64,000 nucleotides of DNA from positions 31,353,455 through 31,417,454 of the forward strand of contig CM074180.1 in NCBI GenBank assembly GCA_037179385.1, given 5' to 3'. Below, one piece after another: positions 11,201 to 22,480 of this stretch (positions are counted from its first letter, which is position 1; every line of letters begins with the position of its first letter). Below the pieces are notes generated by a model, which saw only the letters and a program-made list of their open reading frames with translations, had not been told where the DNA came from and ran no database searches. Position numbers and translations under genes: made by a program. This DNA is from Holothuria scabra. Its lineage: Eukaryota; Echinodermata; Holothuroidea; Aspidochirotida; Holothuriidae.

Positions 11201-12026
11201 CCCTTCAGTAATACGTACCACATAGCTTATGCCTGCTCATCCCATTTCATGTATTGGTTGAAGCATGGAAGTATGGTTGAAGCTAACGGGGCAAAAACGT
11301 TCCTTTAGATGGATTTTTATGAAATCAAAATAGTTGTATGTGTAGTACACTTGTGACATCAAAAGCTTGAGGTCAAATTGAAACTCTTCAAGCTTTTGAT
11401 GGTCACTTAATCCTTATCAGATAGAATCAAAACTTAGTGTAGACACCTCCATTTGATGCCCAGTTCATTGAATTATACTATTTACTATAACGATGCACAA
11501 AACGATATTTTTCTTCGTTCCATATGTTTTCATATCAGACTTTTTAAATTGTTCCAATAAAGGTAAGCGTAATAAGTTAGCTCTTCGAAATATCCACTTC
11601 GAAATATGTCATAAAATGCCGATTGGTTTCGAAATACTTGGTTTCCTATGATTTCAGTGTGACCTCATGCATTATGTAGGGAATTTCCACAAACTAATAC
11701 GCCATCTCACGCCCGCACTCACGCGGCTTACGACAAATCTATCGATCCCCCCAAAACCAATTCTGGAGTTCTTCCTACCTGTGACACACAGTTACCAGAA
11801 ACGAGTTTGGTGGTATCCTGTTTTGTGGCTGCATGTACAGTAATCCTCTAAATCATGTTAAATGGGACGAAAAGCACTTTTTAGCCAGTATAGACGTCAG
11901 TTCCACAAGGGTGATTCACGATAAAAGCAAGAGGTGGGCACAATCAAAAAGTATTTACTGAGTGTGCAATAGAATTATCATCATAAATACACTTTAAATT
12001 CCCAAATACTTCATAACGCAAAAAAA
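11201..12026. other. Nothing recognised
   Basis: AT-rich sequence without convincing exons or definable repeats. AAGCTTTTGA and its reverse complement flank 11360-11400 (AAAGCTTGAGG and CTTCAAGCTTTTGATG), a small imperfect stem. Confidence 0.4.
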
Positions 12027-12030
12027 TTAA

Positions 12031-12307
12031 GCCGCGGTCACACTACAACGAATTCGGATCGGATTCCGATTCGTTTTTGTGAGCTTTTGTCAAAATCTTT
12101 TTCCTTGTCTGGTCGGAGAGAGTCGAAAAAATTGCTGATGTGTATAAATATGTGAGTTAAAATTCAGTTGACATGTCATTTCCATAGACGTCAGATGCAA
12201 ATCATGTATTTACACTAGCTGACAAATTTTTGTCGCTTTTCGACCAGAGGTGGAGAAGATTTTAACAGAACCCACAAAAATCGGATCGGAATGGTAAGAC
12301 GGCAGCT
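12031..12307. mobile_element. TTAA-type MITE, copy 2
   Basis: Flanked by TTAA (12027-12030 and 12308-12311). The left end GCCGCGGTCACAC is followed by GAATTCGGATCGGATTCCGA, and the right part reads GGAGAAGATTTTAACAG, then AAAATCGGATCGGAAT. The homologous copy at 56114-56490 is also flanked by TTAA. TTAA duplications are typical of piggyBac-like elements, but the terminal repeats are imperfect, so the superfamily call is tentative. Confidence 0.6.
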
Positions 12308-12311
12308 TTAA

Positions 12312-14340
12312 ACATACACCAAACGCTCGCATACTGTAACGCATTTGCGAGATGTATAGTCTATGATCGAAAATTTTCGATATGCAAAATCATACAGTAA
12401 CTTCTAGTAAATTTTTACCCTACATTAGGATTGCACCCTGCAAATGTGGTACGGTAATAATTATTTTACAGACCCTAGCTATTTCGCTTTAAAAAAAATC
12501 TGCAAAGTATTCACTTTGAGGTTTACGGGGATCACCTATGACGTCATTTTTTAAGAACCTGCGTATAATCTATATCTGAGGGAAAAGAGCACAATACAGC
12601 AGTTAGCATGCGTAGCGTATCTTTGACTGCCGCCCACCTTAGGCTGCTGCTGGTTTTTTCGTGGCAATGAGCTGAACGAAATGACTTCGTCTGCTCCGAT
12701 GGATATACAGTAGTATGCTGTTGTCAAAATGGAGAAGTGGAAACATGATTAAAAACAAATGAATACGCATTCAAATGAGACCAATAATTTAGCACCTTTA
12801 TCCGTTTATTATTTCTCATTCTTTTTCCTTCCTTTTTTGTAAGGATAATCATCCAAAATGCTTGAGCTGTGCGAAAAATTTTTTACGACTTAGACCGCAT
12901 GTAAAATTGCCTTTTCCAGTGCAGATGAACACAAAGTTATACCAAATGCGCCTGAAGCATTGATACTTTAAAATTGGAAGGAACATCTACCAGTAATTGA
13001 CATAAATATAGCCCTTGCTTTCATAATTTGCTAAGATTTTAACTACTCAGGCCTATACATGGGACACGTTATGTCTTAGTATCCTTCGGGAAATGTAGCC
13101 ACTCAAGGAACGGAATCCCTCGGGGGTAACATTTGGTCAGTTGGTTGTCGCCCTCCAAAAGCCATGTAAATCGGACGAAGGGACACAAATTAACAAGGAA
13201 AACGTGGAATTAACAGTTTAAAAATTCCGTAGACGTCAATGAATCTGTGTGCTACAGTTTAGCTTAAGTTTAAAATAAGAAAATAAAAAACAAAGAGACA
13301 TTCCTAAAAGGTCAAGGAAATAAAATATTTTATATTCTGCCTACATATGATAAAATCTTTAAGGGTGGGTAATAGTGATGGCAGCAACACAGCAGACCCG
13401 TTTGGGGGACTGCTCTTGACCTTTGAACCCAGATGTTTAATACACATTTTTCAATCAGTTAGAGTTAGCTCTTTAAATATCGGCAATTCGTGTTCAGACG
13501 GCAACTTGAAACCTTGTTATCTGTTACAACGTACCGCAGAACTTAGCACGTACTAGGAGTACGCGTTATAGTGAATTCATAGGCTAGTGTGGATCTAACG
13601 CATTATCAAAATGCAATCCAAATAACAAATACATTGCAAATCTCGCCGTCCCGTCGTCCCATCTCATTAATTATCAACATCATATAAATAAATCTATATT
13701 TTATAATCCAGCAATCTACTAGCAGTGCAAAGTTTATGCATAGCAAGATAATTGACGTTGTTTCAACTAATTGTTTCACCATGCTACCACCTGCAATGTA
13801 GTTGTAGCATAGACTGCACCCACATTTGCAACGGAATTTATCTCCTGCTTCTCTCCGCTTACAAGAGCTTCATTTTGGAAAATTCCCACTATTGACTTTT
13901 TGGGTTTTCCCCATTATCGTTTTTCAACAGATAGACTGCGTGCACAAGGTGGTGGTCTAAACCCTAGATGGTCAGCAGAGGAATTTGAAATTGAAGGGAA
14001 AGCAATGTCATTTTATTGGTGCAATCTAAAATACATTAAAAATGTCAGTATATTTACAGAAGAAAAATAAGGAAATACAAAAGAAAACGGTATAAGCTCT
14101 GTCAATTATTTGAAACTAATTGACATCATTAATTTGTTCAGTTTTATTTTGTACTAGTTAATGGGTTTCCCCATTGTGCAGATACGGACATTTTTGGGAG
14201 TGTCTAAAACATGTTATGGTCATGCTCGTTTATGACTTTTATATTGAAAGCAAATTCGGCCCCTAGATGCATGTCCACCCTCATGTCTATAACTATGGAA
14301 ACTTGCTTTCAAGGACCCCTTAAAAGAAAGTTTATATATT
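12312..14340. other. No gene or repeat boundary recognised
   Basis: Two kilobases of mostly AT-rich sequence. The short plus-strand frame near 13347-13556 has no splice context or motif. I see nothing else to name. Confidence 0.4.
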
Positions 14341-14570
14341 TTGCATGTTACGTCATTGGACTTTTCCATCCAGAGATAGGCTAAAACCTCAGAGCTTCCG
14401 GGGGGTTCGCCCCCCTGGAACCCTCTCCCAGGAACGGGCGCACTGGACTCGGTTTCGCGCTGAACCCGAACTTCCCCCCAACATTATCCTTTGCCCCTCC
14501 AGTTTTGACATTCTGGCGCCATCACTGGCTAGGTTATTAGGCATTTTAAAGTATTCAAATGGTGGTTCTG
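14341..14570. repeat. GC-rich repeat fragment
   Basis: GC content jumps against its surroundings: AGAGCTTCCGGGGGGTTCGC and CCCCCTGGAACCCTCTCC. The same style (GAGCTTTCGCCC, GCCCCTGGACCCC) recurs at 49735-49800 and the reverse (GGGTCCAGGGGCAAAGCCCC) at 52970-53010, so these are parts of related repeats. Confidence 0.45.
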
Positions 14571-16260
14571 AAAAAATAGCTTGCTCAACTTAAATTTCTA
14601 GGTCATATTTAAAGTTGCCAGAAACGTTCGTTCGACAACTAAGGTAACGCACAACATATTTGATGAATACTAAATAATAAAGTCACCATAATAAAGTATT
14701 CAGAAGAATGTTATCTCCGTCATATTACAGTTTGAACCTACTGCATAGTAGGTATGTAACTTATATGGGAACCTCTCGACCTAAGTTTCAAAAGAAAGAC
14801 TTGAGTAAGCTTTAAAAATTCATAAGGCACAAACAAAGTATTCACAAAAACATATATTCTGATTGTCTGTAGGTGGACGGGGACGATCTCTCCTTCCATT
14901 TCGTCCAATTTCTTTCTGGTGGTAAACTGGTAACAGGAGCAATGTACTGGAATGCAGAGCCTGTGTATATCATACCTCGTCCTATAAATTTTCCTGTGCG
15001 TTTCGTTGCCTGAGTGCGGAATAAACAAAAAAAAAAAAGCAAAAAAAAACGTTAAACTTTGTTCAATGTTTTTATTACATTTGTGTAATTCTGTGAAACT
15101 TGGAGTCAAGCAGGGTACAATTCACCGTGTGAGAGTGAACACAAAAGGAATACGATGTAAACCTGGATTTGAAGATGCACAAATCGCACAGTTTCAAAAT
15201 GGTGGGGTACAGGGGTCCGCCCTAAGGCCCTTGTTAGCACTCACTCAGGGGCTAAATTCTGGTGGGGGTGCAAAAGCTTCAAGAAGATTGTTTCGGAGGA
15301 AAACTTTCTAGTTTAATGCTCATGGGTCTTCGGTACATTCACACTTGTAAGGGATCAGTTTGAGCACGAAGTTAGTACCTTTGACGTGCTACCCTTGATT
15401 AAAGCTTTGAAAGAGCTTCGATGTTTTGATGAAAAGAAAAAAACACAGCGACAGTATTTGGTACTAGACGACCACACATTGAATTACTCTTTTAAGTTGT
15501 AAATTTCAATTGTACTTCTTCTTTAGAAGACATACATTAGAGAACATAGATAGCCGCGTTGGCTTGTGGGATCGCCTGGAAATTATTTCGTCTGCTCCTC
15601 AGAAATATGGTTTGTCCCTCCTTCCATTTTTAATTGGGGCAAGGGCCATCTTGCACCCAGGAGTACTGGCACCCTATTCGCGCCATGGCCTCTAACATTC
15701 TACTGTATCGGTTGGCATAGTTGGTTGATTACCGTACTTTCATTTAGTTTTCATCCAGAAATGGACGAACTTAGTACTGAGTTATCACCAAATAGGTATT
15801 TTAATGTTGAAAAACTGTTGACTGAGTCAACAACGAATAGTCTTTAGAGGGGCTTACCAAAAGGAAAAGGATTGACTCTTAGTTTTCTTCACATAGCCCC
15901 TCTAATAAATATTCACTTACACAACAAACACAAATTGAGTTGGTGAATTTTACGTGTCTCCTGCTTGCGGAGGAGCTTCTGCATGTAGTGCCACAAAGAG
16001 AGGTAGGGGCAATGAGGGCATGAACCCCTGTAAGTCACCCCCAGCAGCTTGCGTATTGCCCCATGCAAAGACGGAACAAATAGTGTCCACTCACAATTTT
16101 GTCTTCCACCGCTTGCCATGCCCCTAGTACTACTTCAGATATCCTGATGTTATGAAGATATAGTTTCTATGTCACGTTACGTCCATATGCCCTTTTAGCC
16201 TATCGGCAACGGCAGCTCTCTGCTAGCAGCACTGCATGGTCAGGTGGGGGAGGGGGGTGG
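14571..16260. other. No gene recognised
   Basis: The 123-residue minus-strand frame at 14738-15109 rests on a poly-A/poly-T tract (15028-15050) and shows no splice sites or motif, so I do not call it. A GC-rich patch at 15200-15270 and a G-rich run at 16240-16270 look like repeat fragments. Confidence 0.4.
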
Positions 16261-16263
16261 CGT

Positions 16264-16345
16264 TGGGGGTAGAGCATCCGACTTGCAGCCTAGAGGTCTG
16301 GAAAGTTCGGACTTTTGGCTGGGTCAAACTAACTAACCATGAAAC
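16264..16345 (+). repeat. SINE fragment
   Basis: GTAGAGCATCCGACTTGCAG matches the tRNA-like head of the SINE at 49330-49566, which shares the 14-base string CATCCGACTTGCAG. The fragment ends in GGGTCAAACTAACTAACC, the same CTAA-type tail. The middle is missing. Confidence 0.5.
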
Positions 16346-16574
16346 TAACAATTAGTAGGCTACGTGGTTGTGTTCAAGGTGCCACACCGTGCTGCCGTGT
16401 CTCTGCATGCACACAGGCGCATACCATAATTACATGTTACGTTTGCACGATTGCAGTGACCCGGCATCGACATGATGCATTAAAGGTCGTGTGACATAAA
16501 ATTGATGAAAATGAATTAATTGGGTATTTGATGTAAAAAGCTTTAAAATCCAAAACAATAGCCTCAGTCACCAT

Positions 16575-16995
16575 TAAAATCGGTGAAAAAGTGACAATTT
16601 AACAGGTAAATTTCGACTTGCACTTAATTGTTTATAAATATGGGCTCAGCATGAAAATCTTGTGATACCAGGAGAGGGTCATGCCATATATGGCTAATGT
16701 TGTCCTTTGTTTTTAAAATCTTCAGGTCAAGGACAGTTGTAACATTATTTTGTCCTGAGGGTTTTATGTTCGAAGTTGAAATTGTGTCCTTAATAAGTGA
16801 TAATCATCAGTACCAATTACCAACCCATAAATTATCTGATGAGTAATTGTAATCAACAGCTAATTAATATAAGGTTAACAAAACAAATGCCAACACTTTG
16901 CAACACCTCACATCATCATTTTTGCATAGGCAACAAGTTGCTTCAAAAACATTCAAACTTTGAAGAGGTATATCTGGAGAACTCAACCAGATATT
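16575..16995. repeat. Dispersed ~430-bp repeat, partner of 9540-9970
   Basis: Plus-strand orientation of the repeat seen in reverse at 9540-9970. Identity judged by eye is around 70 percent, with several small indels. Confidence 0.6.
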
Positions 16996-17120
16996 AAAAT
17001 AATCCGAATAGATTTCTCCTTACAAAAGCTCCTTCCATTACTGCCAAGTTAAGTCGCACCACCTTTAAATACCCACGGGCCACGCACAGAAAGAAATCTC
17101 TGGTTGTATCATACAGATAC

Positions 17121-17378
17121 ACTCTAAAAAAATATCTGGTTAATTTCACCAGATCCCGTGTCATTATAGTACCCACACAATCCTGGTTAATTTAACCAAG
17201 AATTTTAATTCAAATTAACGAAGGAACTGGTTGAAAACTAGAAGAACAGCACGTCATTTGGTTAAATGCACCAATGTAATGGTTAATGTGGCCATTACTT
17301 CCTGGTAAACAACCAGGATTGTGTTGGTGCTGTATCAACACGGATCCTGGTGAAATTTCAACAGACGTTTCTTGGAGT
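17121..17378. mobile_element. MITE with ACTC..GAGT terminal repeats
   Basis: The left end is ACTCTAAAAAAATATCTGG followed by TTAATTTCACCAG. The right end is CTGGTGAAATTTCAACAG followed by CGTTTCTTGGAGT. The two are imperfect reverse complements over about 40 bp, including an inner CACGG/CCGTG. A half copy (CCTGGTGAAATTTCACCAG, then TTTTCAGAGT) lies at 45574-45640. The element is non-coding, but its right terminal repeat overlaps the inferred last coding exon of the gene at 17335-18082. Confidence 0.65.
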
Positions 17379-17397
17379 ACATGTACCGAAAGGTACA
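17335..17397 (-). CDS. Candidate terminal exon of Lys/Glu-rich protein gene, partly transposon-derived
   Basis: On the minus strand TTTCTGTTTCGACAG is a strong acceptor. The exon opens in phase 0, matching the donor at 17581, and encodes CTFRYMYSKKRLLKFHQDPC and a TGA. The first six codons lie outside the MITE at 17121-17378; the rest, from the Tyr-Ser-Lys-Lys stretch on, lie in its right terminal repeat. An ATTAAA-type signal (TTTAAT on the plus strand, 17204-17209) also falls inside the element. This is a sequence-based prediction without transcript support. Confidence 0.5.
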   Translation of the reverse strand, partial: CTFRYMYSKKRLLKFHQDPC

Positions 17398-17581
17398 CTG
17401 TCGAAACAGAAACATTTAGTCTACGTGTATAGAAACTTAACAGTCAAGGATAGTACATGGTACAATCAAATTAAGAAAAGTTCTCATTTTGCCATCAAAG
17501 TGGACAATTTAAAATTTCAGAATTTTCCGGAGTGTTTCAAAAGGTACATTTTTAAGTACATCTTATCTCCCCACCTCTCAC

Positions 17582-18082
17582 CTTTAAAGTCTTCTTTTTG
17601 GCACTCCTCTTCTTTTTAAATTGTGTAGCTTTCGGATCAATCTTGACATTTTTCTCGTTCTTCCTGTCCCTATCTCTCTTGGCTTTTTCCTCTTTCATTC
17701 TCTTTTTCGTAGATTTATCCAATTTTGGTTTTCCATTGCACATGATATTCTCAAGAGTTTCATCCTCTAGTTCACATTTTACTTCCTTGCGAACAATTTC
17801 GAACTTGGAATCGTCTAACTCTCCAAATTCCTCCTTTAATTCACCGTATTTTTCGTTTCGGGCATTTTTTGTTTGCCCCTTGAAGGACCTGAACTTCTTT
17901 AGCAGGATTATGTTTTTCAATGATTTTAGGAAACTTTTCTGCTTTTGTTTCTCGATGGTGTCGTTGTCCTCAAATTTCGTCACCTTTTCGCTGGGTGGAT
18001 AGAATTCCGAGTCGTCATTCTTGTCGATATCGTAAATGGATTCCTCCGACATCCGTGCATAATGATTTTTTCTTTTGAACAT
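17582..18082 (-). CDS. First coding exon of an unrecognised Lys/Glu-rich protein
   Basis: 167 codons from ATG at 18082 (A at -3) to AAG|GTGAGA, a good donor, in phase 0. The frame is closed upstream by sequence without an acceptor, so this is probably the first coding exon. The protein is highly charged. An acidic N-terminal part (DIDKNDDSEF) is followed by a basic segment (LLKKFRSFKGQTKNARNEK), an acidic centre (GELKEEFGELDD) and a strongly basic tail near residues 125-167 (KSTKKRMKEEKAKRDRDRKN). Such composition suits a nuclear or nucleolar protein, but no domain is recognised. The antisense frame at 17598-18002 is its shadow. Joined to 17335-17397 it gives 187 residues. Confidence 0.68.
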
Positions 18083-19097
18083 TTTCAAAGTAGAAATGAA
18101 AACACATTGACAAACAAAGTAAGCATTTTACAAGGGGATATTTCCCCAGCTCTAACTCCTCGGCATGTCAATGAAATTCGTTACTTTTGCAGACCGGGGT
18201 TGCAAAAATTGTAAATACTGCCACATTTCAAGAAAACGTCTGCTGGAACATGGGTATTGCTCATTATTAAGTAGAGTCAGATAATTTGGCATCTACAGTA
18301 GGTCTTAGGCTATACAGTAAGTGTATAGCGTGGCACAGATTGAAAACAACTGTCCTCGTTGTCTTTGAAAGATGGTACGGCTGGGATGTCGGCAGGGTAC
18401 ACTAGACCGCAATTACCCATTGTTGTATAATGTTCAGTAACTGATGTGTACTATTCTGTTAGCGTACACAGAAGATAAAAGATAATAAGGCCTTAAGTAC
18501 ACAGACTTTGAACCTATCAGATTACTGTTCTGTTCACCTGATGACCTTCACCCCGTGCAGTCCACACAGGTGAAATATAGGTTACAGATGTTTTTCGGTC
18601 AGGATACTCCGGTAGTTCTGGAGTCAGGTACTAAACCCACTCTTGGCCAGGCTTGATTATTTTTCTCCACATGCAAGTCGCTTTTCTTAATTTTTCTTAT
18701 TAACTCTATCATAACAGAGGGTTAGCAGGTATTTGTTGTCAGCTTGCTGGTGCACGTTTAGCTTTATCGTTAATTCCAGTTTGTCTAAGGAAAGGAAAAG
18801 AAAAACAAAAATCCCCGGGTAATGGATACTTAATATCTTGAAGTCCAGCTTATTACACTCAAAATAGGCCCATCCCCATTTTGGGAACATCACTAAATTC
18901 CATCTGAGACGTACTACTAGGTTACTCTCCCAGGGAGGGAGAAAGCAACCATCCCGGCACACTTAGGCGGCGCAGGCTGGACAAATTTAGGCAAGACTAA
19001 GCTCTATGAATTAAATTGCAATGCCCGACACGAATTGATGTGCGCAGTGTCAGTTAGATTTCAAAGTAACATTCAAGTAAGATTTCGGTTCAAGACG
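18083..19097. other. 5' flank of the 18082 gene; otherwise nothing recognised
   Basis: No TATA box or CpG island stands out upstream of 18082. A minus-strand open frame at 18687-18962 is unsupported. CTCTCCCAGGGAGGGAGA near 18925 is a short palindrome. Confidence 0.4.
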
Positions 19098-19105
19098 GTT
19101 CAAGT

Positions 19106-19495
19106 TACGGACTTCCTACACATGGACAGGGCATACTGCACGGTAGATTGTCTCTACCGTACGTGTGAGAAAAGGCGCACCAAAATGGCTGTCTGCTATG
19201 GTTTTGTGTGAAAGTTTGGACTTGCTCAAGTCAACTCCCAGATTTTGCAAGAAAGTTGAAATATTTTTGAAATATGGCAAGGTAAGCTCAAAATCACCCC
19301 ACAATTGCAGGAATATGATATTGTTCCCCATTCAAGTTTAACTTTTGTTTAAAATATAACAGAGTCGTCATCAATCCAGACGATTTATAGCTTCAGGGCG
19401 GCCATCTTGGTGCGCCTTTTTTGTCCCAATCGGTGGCGGCAATCTACGGATAGGACGTACACATTACATGCTCTGCCCACGTATACAAGTCCGTG
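19106..19495. mobile_element. hAT-type MITE B, copy 1 (390 bp)
   Basis: A perfect 8-bp target duplication, GTTCAAGT, lies at 19098-19105 and 19496-19503. The ends are TACGGACTTCCTACACATGG and CACGTATACAAGTCCGTG, reverse complements with few mismatches. The second copy at 46353-46738 matches along its full length, including TTTGCAAGAAAGTTGAAATA and CGGCCATCTTGGTGC. An 8-bp duplication with CA/TG-like ends is the hAT signature. No transposase is present. Confidence 0.85.
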
Positions 19496-19727
19496 GTTCA
19501 AGTTCAAGTTTGATTAGTCAAATACGGTTTAAATCCGTTTCAACACTTTTAAAATGTCACAAACATGTTGCAGAACAAAATATAAAGAAATACAAAGCTG
19601 ATATGAAAAAGGGCTGTTAATTTTTCGAAACAAATTGACAGCAATTTCCCGTTTTTTATGTATTTCTTCAGTTATTGTTCTGTAAATATACAAATCTTTT
19701 TACAGTGAACGTACTGAGGCTTCAGGG

Positions 19728-19765
19728 CCTCTTACGACAGGCGGTGACGGGCATATTCTACCATC
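19728..19765 (+). repeat. Second copy of CTCTTACGACAGGC core fragment
   Basis: CCTCTTACGACAGGCGG and, 6 bases later, CATATTCTAC match 3949-3990. An A-rich run (19808-19831) follows within 50 bases and could be the tail of a retroposed copy. Confidence 0.45.
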
Positions 19766-19879
19766 AGACAAACGGACAGATGGTTGACGGAAAGAAAACA
19801 CGGGAAAAAATTAAAAAAAAAAAAAAAAAAACAGATGCATTCATATCAACTGGTAGTGATATACTATAATAGTGAGCTT

Positions 19880-20035
19880 TATATTTCACGACGCGGACGA
19901 CAACTACAACGTAGTGACGTCGCAACCTACATTTCCCTTGTCATTTAGCAACTGTGTGTAGCGCGTTGCGTTTGAAATGGCATAGGTACAAATGACGTCA
20001 TATCGTTGCAGATGAGGTCCGCGTCGTGAAATCTA
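19880..20035. mobile_element. Small MITE with ~42-bp terminal inverted repeats
   Basis: The left end, TATATTTCACGACGCGGAC, and the right end, GTCCGCGTCGTGAAATCTA, are reverse complements with TTTCACGACGCGGAC perfect. The similarity runs inward to GTGACGTC and GACGTCAT. It is flanked by TA on both sides, so a TA duplication (Tc1/mariner style) is likely. It is non-coding. Confidence 0.75.
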
Positions 20036-20637
20036 ATAGAACATGCTACGGAATCCTGTTGGATTACATGGCAGGAAAGTCTCGGTGGGTATCCAGGAGG
20101 CGAAGCCTCTGAAACTGAGATTTTAGCATAACACTCTTGATTGGGGGAGATGTTTCTATGTCCTTCCTTCCCGCTGCGACCACTGCAAACTTATTCTACA
20201 TTCAGAATTGGACAAAACACGACGGGTGAGGTTAAAGTTCCCCGTCGCGAGAATATCAGCGCCGCCTTCACGCGTGCTTTTTCTGTAGTAAAGGAAAGCT
20301 TGCAACATGTGGCCTTTCCAAAGGATGCAGTGGCTACCCTTCAAAACTGCAGGTACCCCGAACCGTGCATGCTTTTTGCACTGTTGATCGATGAGTGCAT
20401 GAATGAACGAAACTGATATTCCAGATGGCATGAATGAACGAAGCTGTTTGATATTTCAGTTGGCATGAATGTAGACGTTTTTAAGGTATTTTTTCTCTCT
20501 CTCTTGTTTCTATGTTGCCAACACACGCCATATCAATACGGCATCAATATATACCCCATACGCTCTTCCGTCAGCGCGGCTGGAGCTGTTCGGAATGCTC
20601 ATCGATTCCTCAACAGGCGAATGTCTGAATATCTCAG
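20036..20637. other. No gene recognised
   Basis: Open frames on both strands at 20141-20431 mirror each other and have no motif. ATGAATGAACGAA is repeated at 20398 and 20429, and GGCATGAATG at 20427 and 20461, a short local duplication. Confidence 0.35.
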
Positions 20638-22260
20638 TGGCGTAGGGAACAAAATGAAAGTGGGAGGGGGGGGGGGCGGAACAATTTTGGACCATGTACC
20701 TCTCCCTACCCCATTGACCAAAAGGTAATTTTTGATGCTAAATTTTTCTACAAGCATGAACATTTTTTTGAATATAAAAATCAGGTTTGTTCTTAAGTTT
20801 GAACACTACTGTACTGCGCACGTCGAAAATTTGGGCCCTTTTACGCATTTGTAAACATGGAGCATGTATTGCAAGAAATAGTTTAGATTCAGGGTTTCTT
20901 GTAAGGATATTTGAATATTTGGGGGACCATCGAAGCATTTGCGTTTCCTGTTAGAATATATCTGAGAGAGCATGTCGACTGCAGATCGTTGTTGTTACGT
21001 AATGTTATCTAAGGAGTGCGGATTGACGATCCTCGGTGACATTCAAAAAGCTCCAGAAACTTTGCTATCTTTTTAAGACAAAATATTTAAAATTTGAAAG
21101 CTTTTTTTGAAGGTAAAGTTTTGAGAAACTGCACTGTAGCGGCTCGGAAAAGTTTACCACTGACTTCTTTATGAGCGACCACTTACTGCACAAAAGGTTG
21201 CAGGTTAGGGCGCGCGAAGCGCGCGGAGAAATTTTGCATTTTAAAACTAATAAATACCAAATATGAAGCTTTTATTAGGAAGAATTCTGAATGTCATGAA
21301 AGAAAAGTTGGGAAAACCGCACTGTATTTGACTGGTGTAACAAATGGCAAATTTCCCAATTTTTCACCTTTCCGAGCCAGGAGCAATTGCCCCTCCTTTC
21401 TGTAACTATACGTCACTGCTTTGCAACATTGATGATTGATACCATTTTGACACTTCAATTACTAAAGAATCCGTCTACACAGCCTACTCAACTGACTGAT
21501 GATAGGTGTGTATGATAGCATAAATCGCGACCCCCAGACAGCCGGTCTCGGGCTTGTAAGTAATAGCTAAGTTTTCCGAATTTTCTTCCAAGTGTGAATA
21601 CCTCTGTATCAGGGACGTATTGCGGCGCGCGAATCGTGATGAAATTTTTACCCCTTTTTAACAAACATATGTAGATAAAGAGCTTGTTCTGCAGAAAGCT
21701 TTGGATTCTGGGTTTCCGGTAAGGAAATTTAAAAAGTTAGGGGATTACTGAAGAATTTTCACTTCCTTCATATATTGTTGGCAAATCTGAGAATGATTGC
21801 ACGACGACTGAATCGTTGTTACTAAATATTGTTATCTAAGGTCCCCGAATTCACACTCTCCGATGACATTTCAAGTTTCCCCAACTTGTTGTCCTTTTTA
21901 GACAAAATATTTCGAAATTAAGAGCTTTCATTAAAGAAAATTTCGAATTCTATGAAAGACAGTTCAGAAACATAGCAAAATACATGCCAGTGTCTCTTGA
22001 TGACGTGGTGTCACATATGGTAATATCGGATTTTGTCATTTGCAGAGATCGGAAGAGTTTACCAAACTGATTTTTAAGCGAGGAATAAAGCATCCAATAA
22101 TATATTTTGAGGCACGCGAAGCACGCCGAAAATTATGCTTTTTTGAGATTTAGGAAATGAAATAGACCCTGGAAGTGGGGTACGGAAGCATGTTTACCCC
22201 CTCATTTTTTACTGGGGACTATCTCCCCCAGTCTCCAGGCTTCCTAAACCTATGGAATAT
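20638..22260 (-). repeat. GCGC-hairpin dispersed repeat, copy 2 (reverse)
   Basis: It starts at GGCGTAGGGAACAAAATGAA (reverse of the 3' end of copy 1) and ends near CAGGCTTCCTAAACCTATGG. It carries the clearest internal hairpin, GCGCGCGAAGCGCGC at 21211-21227, plus GCGCGCGAATCG (about 21624) and GCACGCGAAGCACGCC (about 22111), each followed by a run of A/T containing AAATTTT or AAAATT. At 1.6 kb it is the most complete copy here. Confidence 0.7.
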
Positions 22261-22480
22261 CTTATTCTTCCAGGAAGACCAAGCGGAGCGCCACCATCTG
22301 TTGGAGCGGAGAGTACAGAAAATTTTGAAAATTCACGATCACTCAGACAGCCGCCGGAAACGGCATCTCCCACCGACTTGTAAGTAGAATCTAAGCAACC
22401 ATTATTTTGAGATTTCGTTTGCATTTAAATTTATACTTCAATAAAAAAAATGGTAAGTAATAAAATGATCAGAAAATTAC

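Noticed and set aside
14738..15109. 123-residue minus-strand ORF
   Set aside because: It runs through a poly-T/poly-A tract giving a Phe run, has no donor or acceptor in frame and no motif.
17598..18002. 134-residue plus-strand ORF rich in Phe, Ser and Leu
   Set aside because: It is the antisense shadow of the Lys/Glu-rich coding exon (Lys and Glu codons read as Phe, Leu and Ser in reverse).
20156..20431. Mirror-image 91-residue ORFs on both strands
   Set aside because: Neither has splice context, and the equal length on both strands reflects stop-poor GC-richer sequence.
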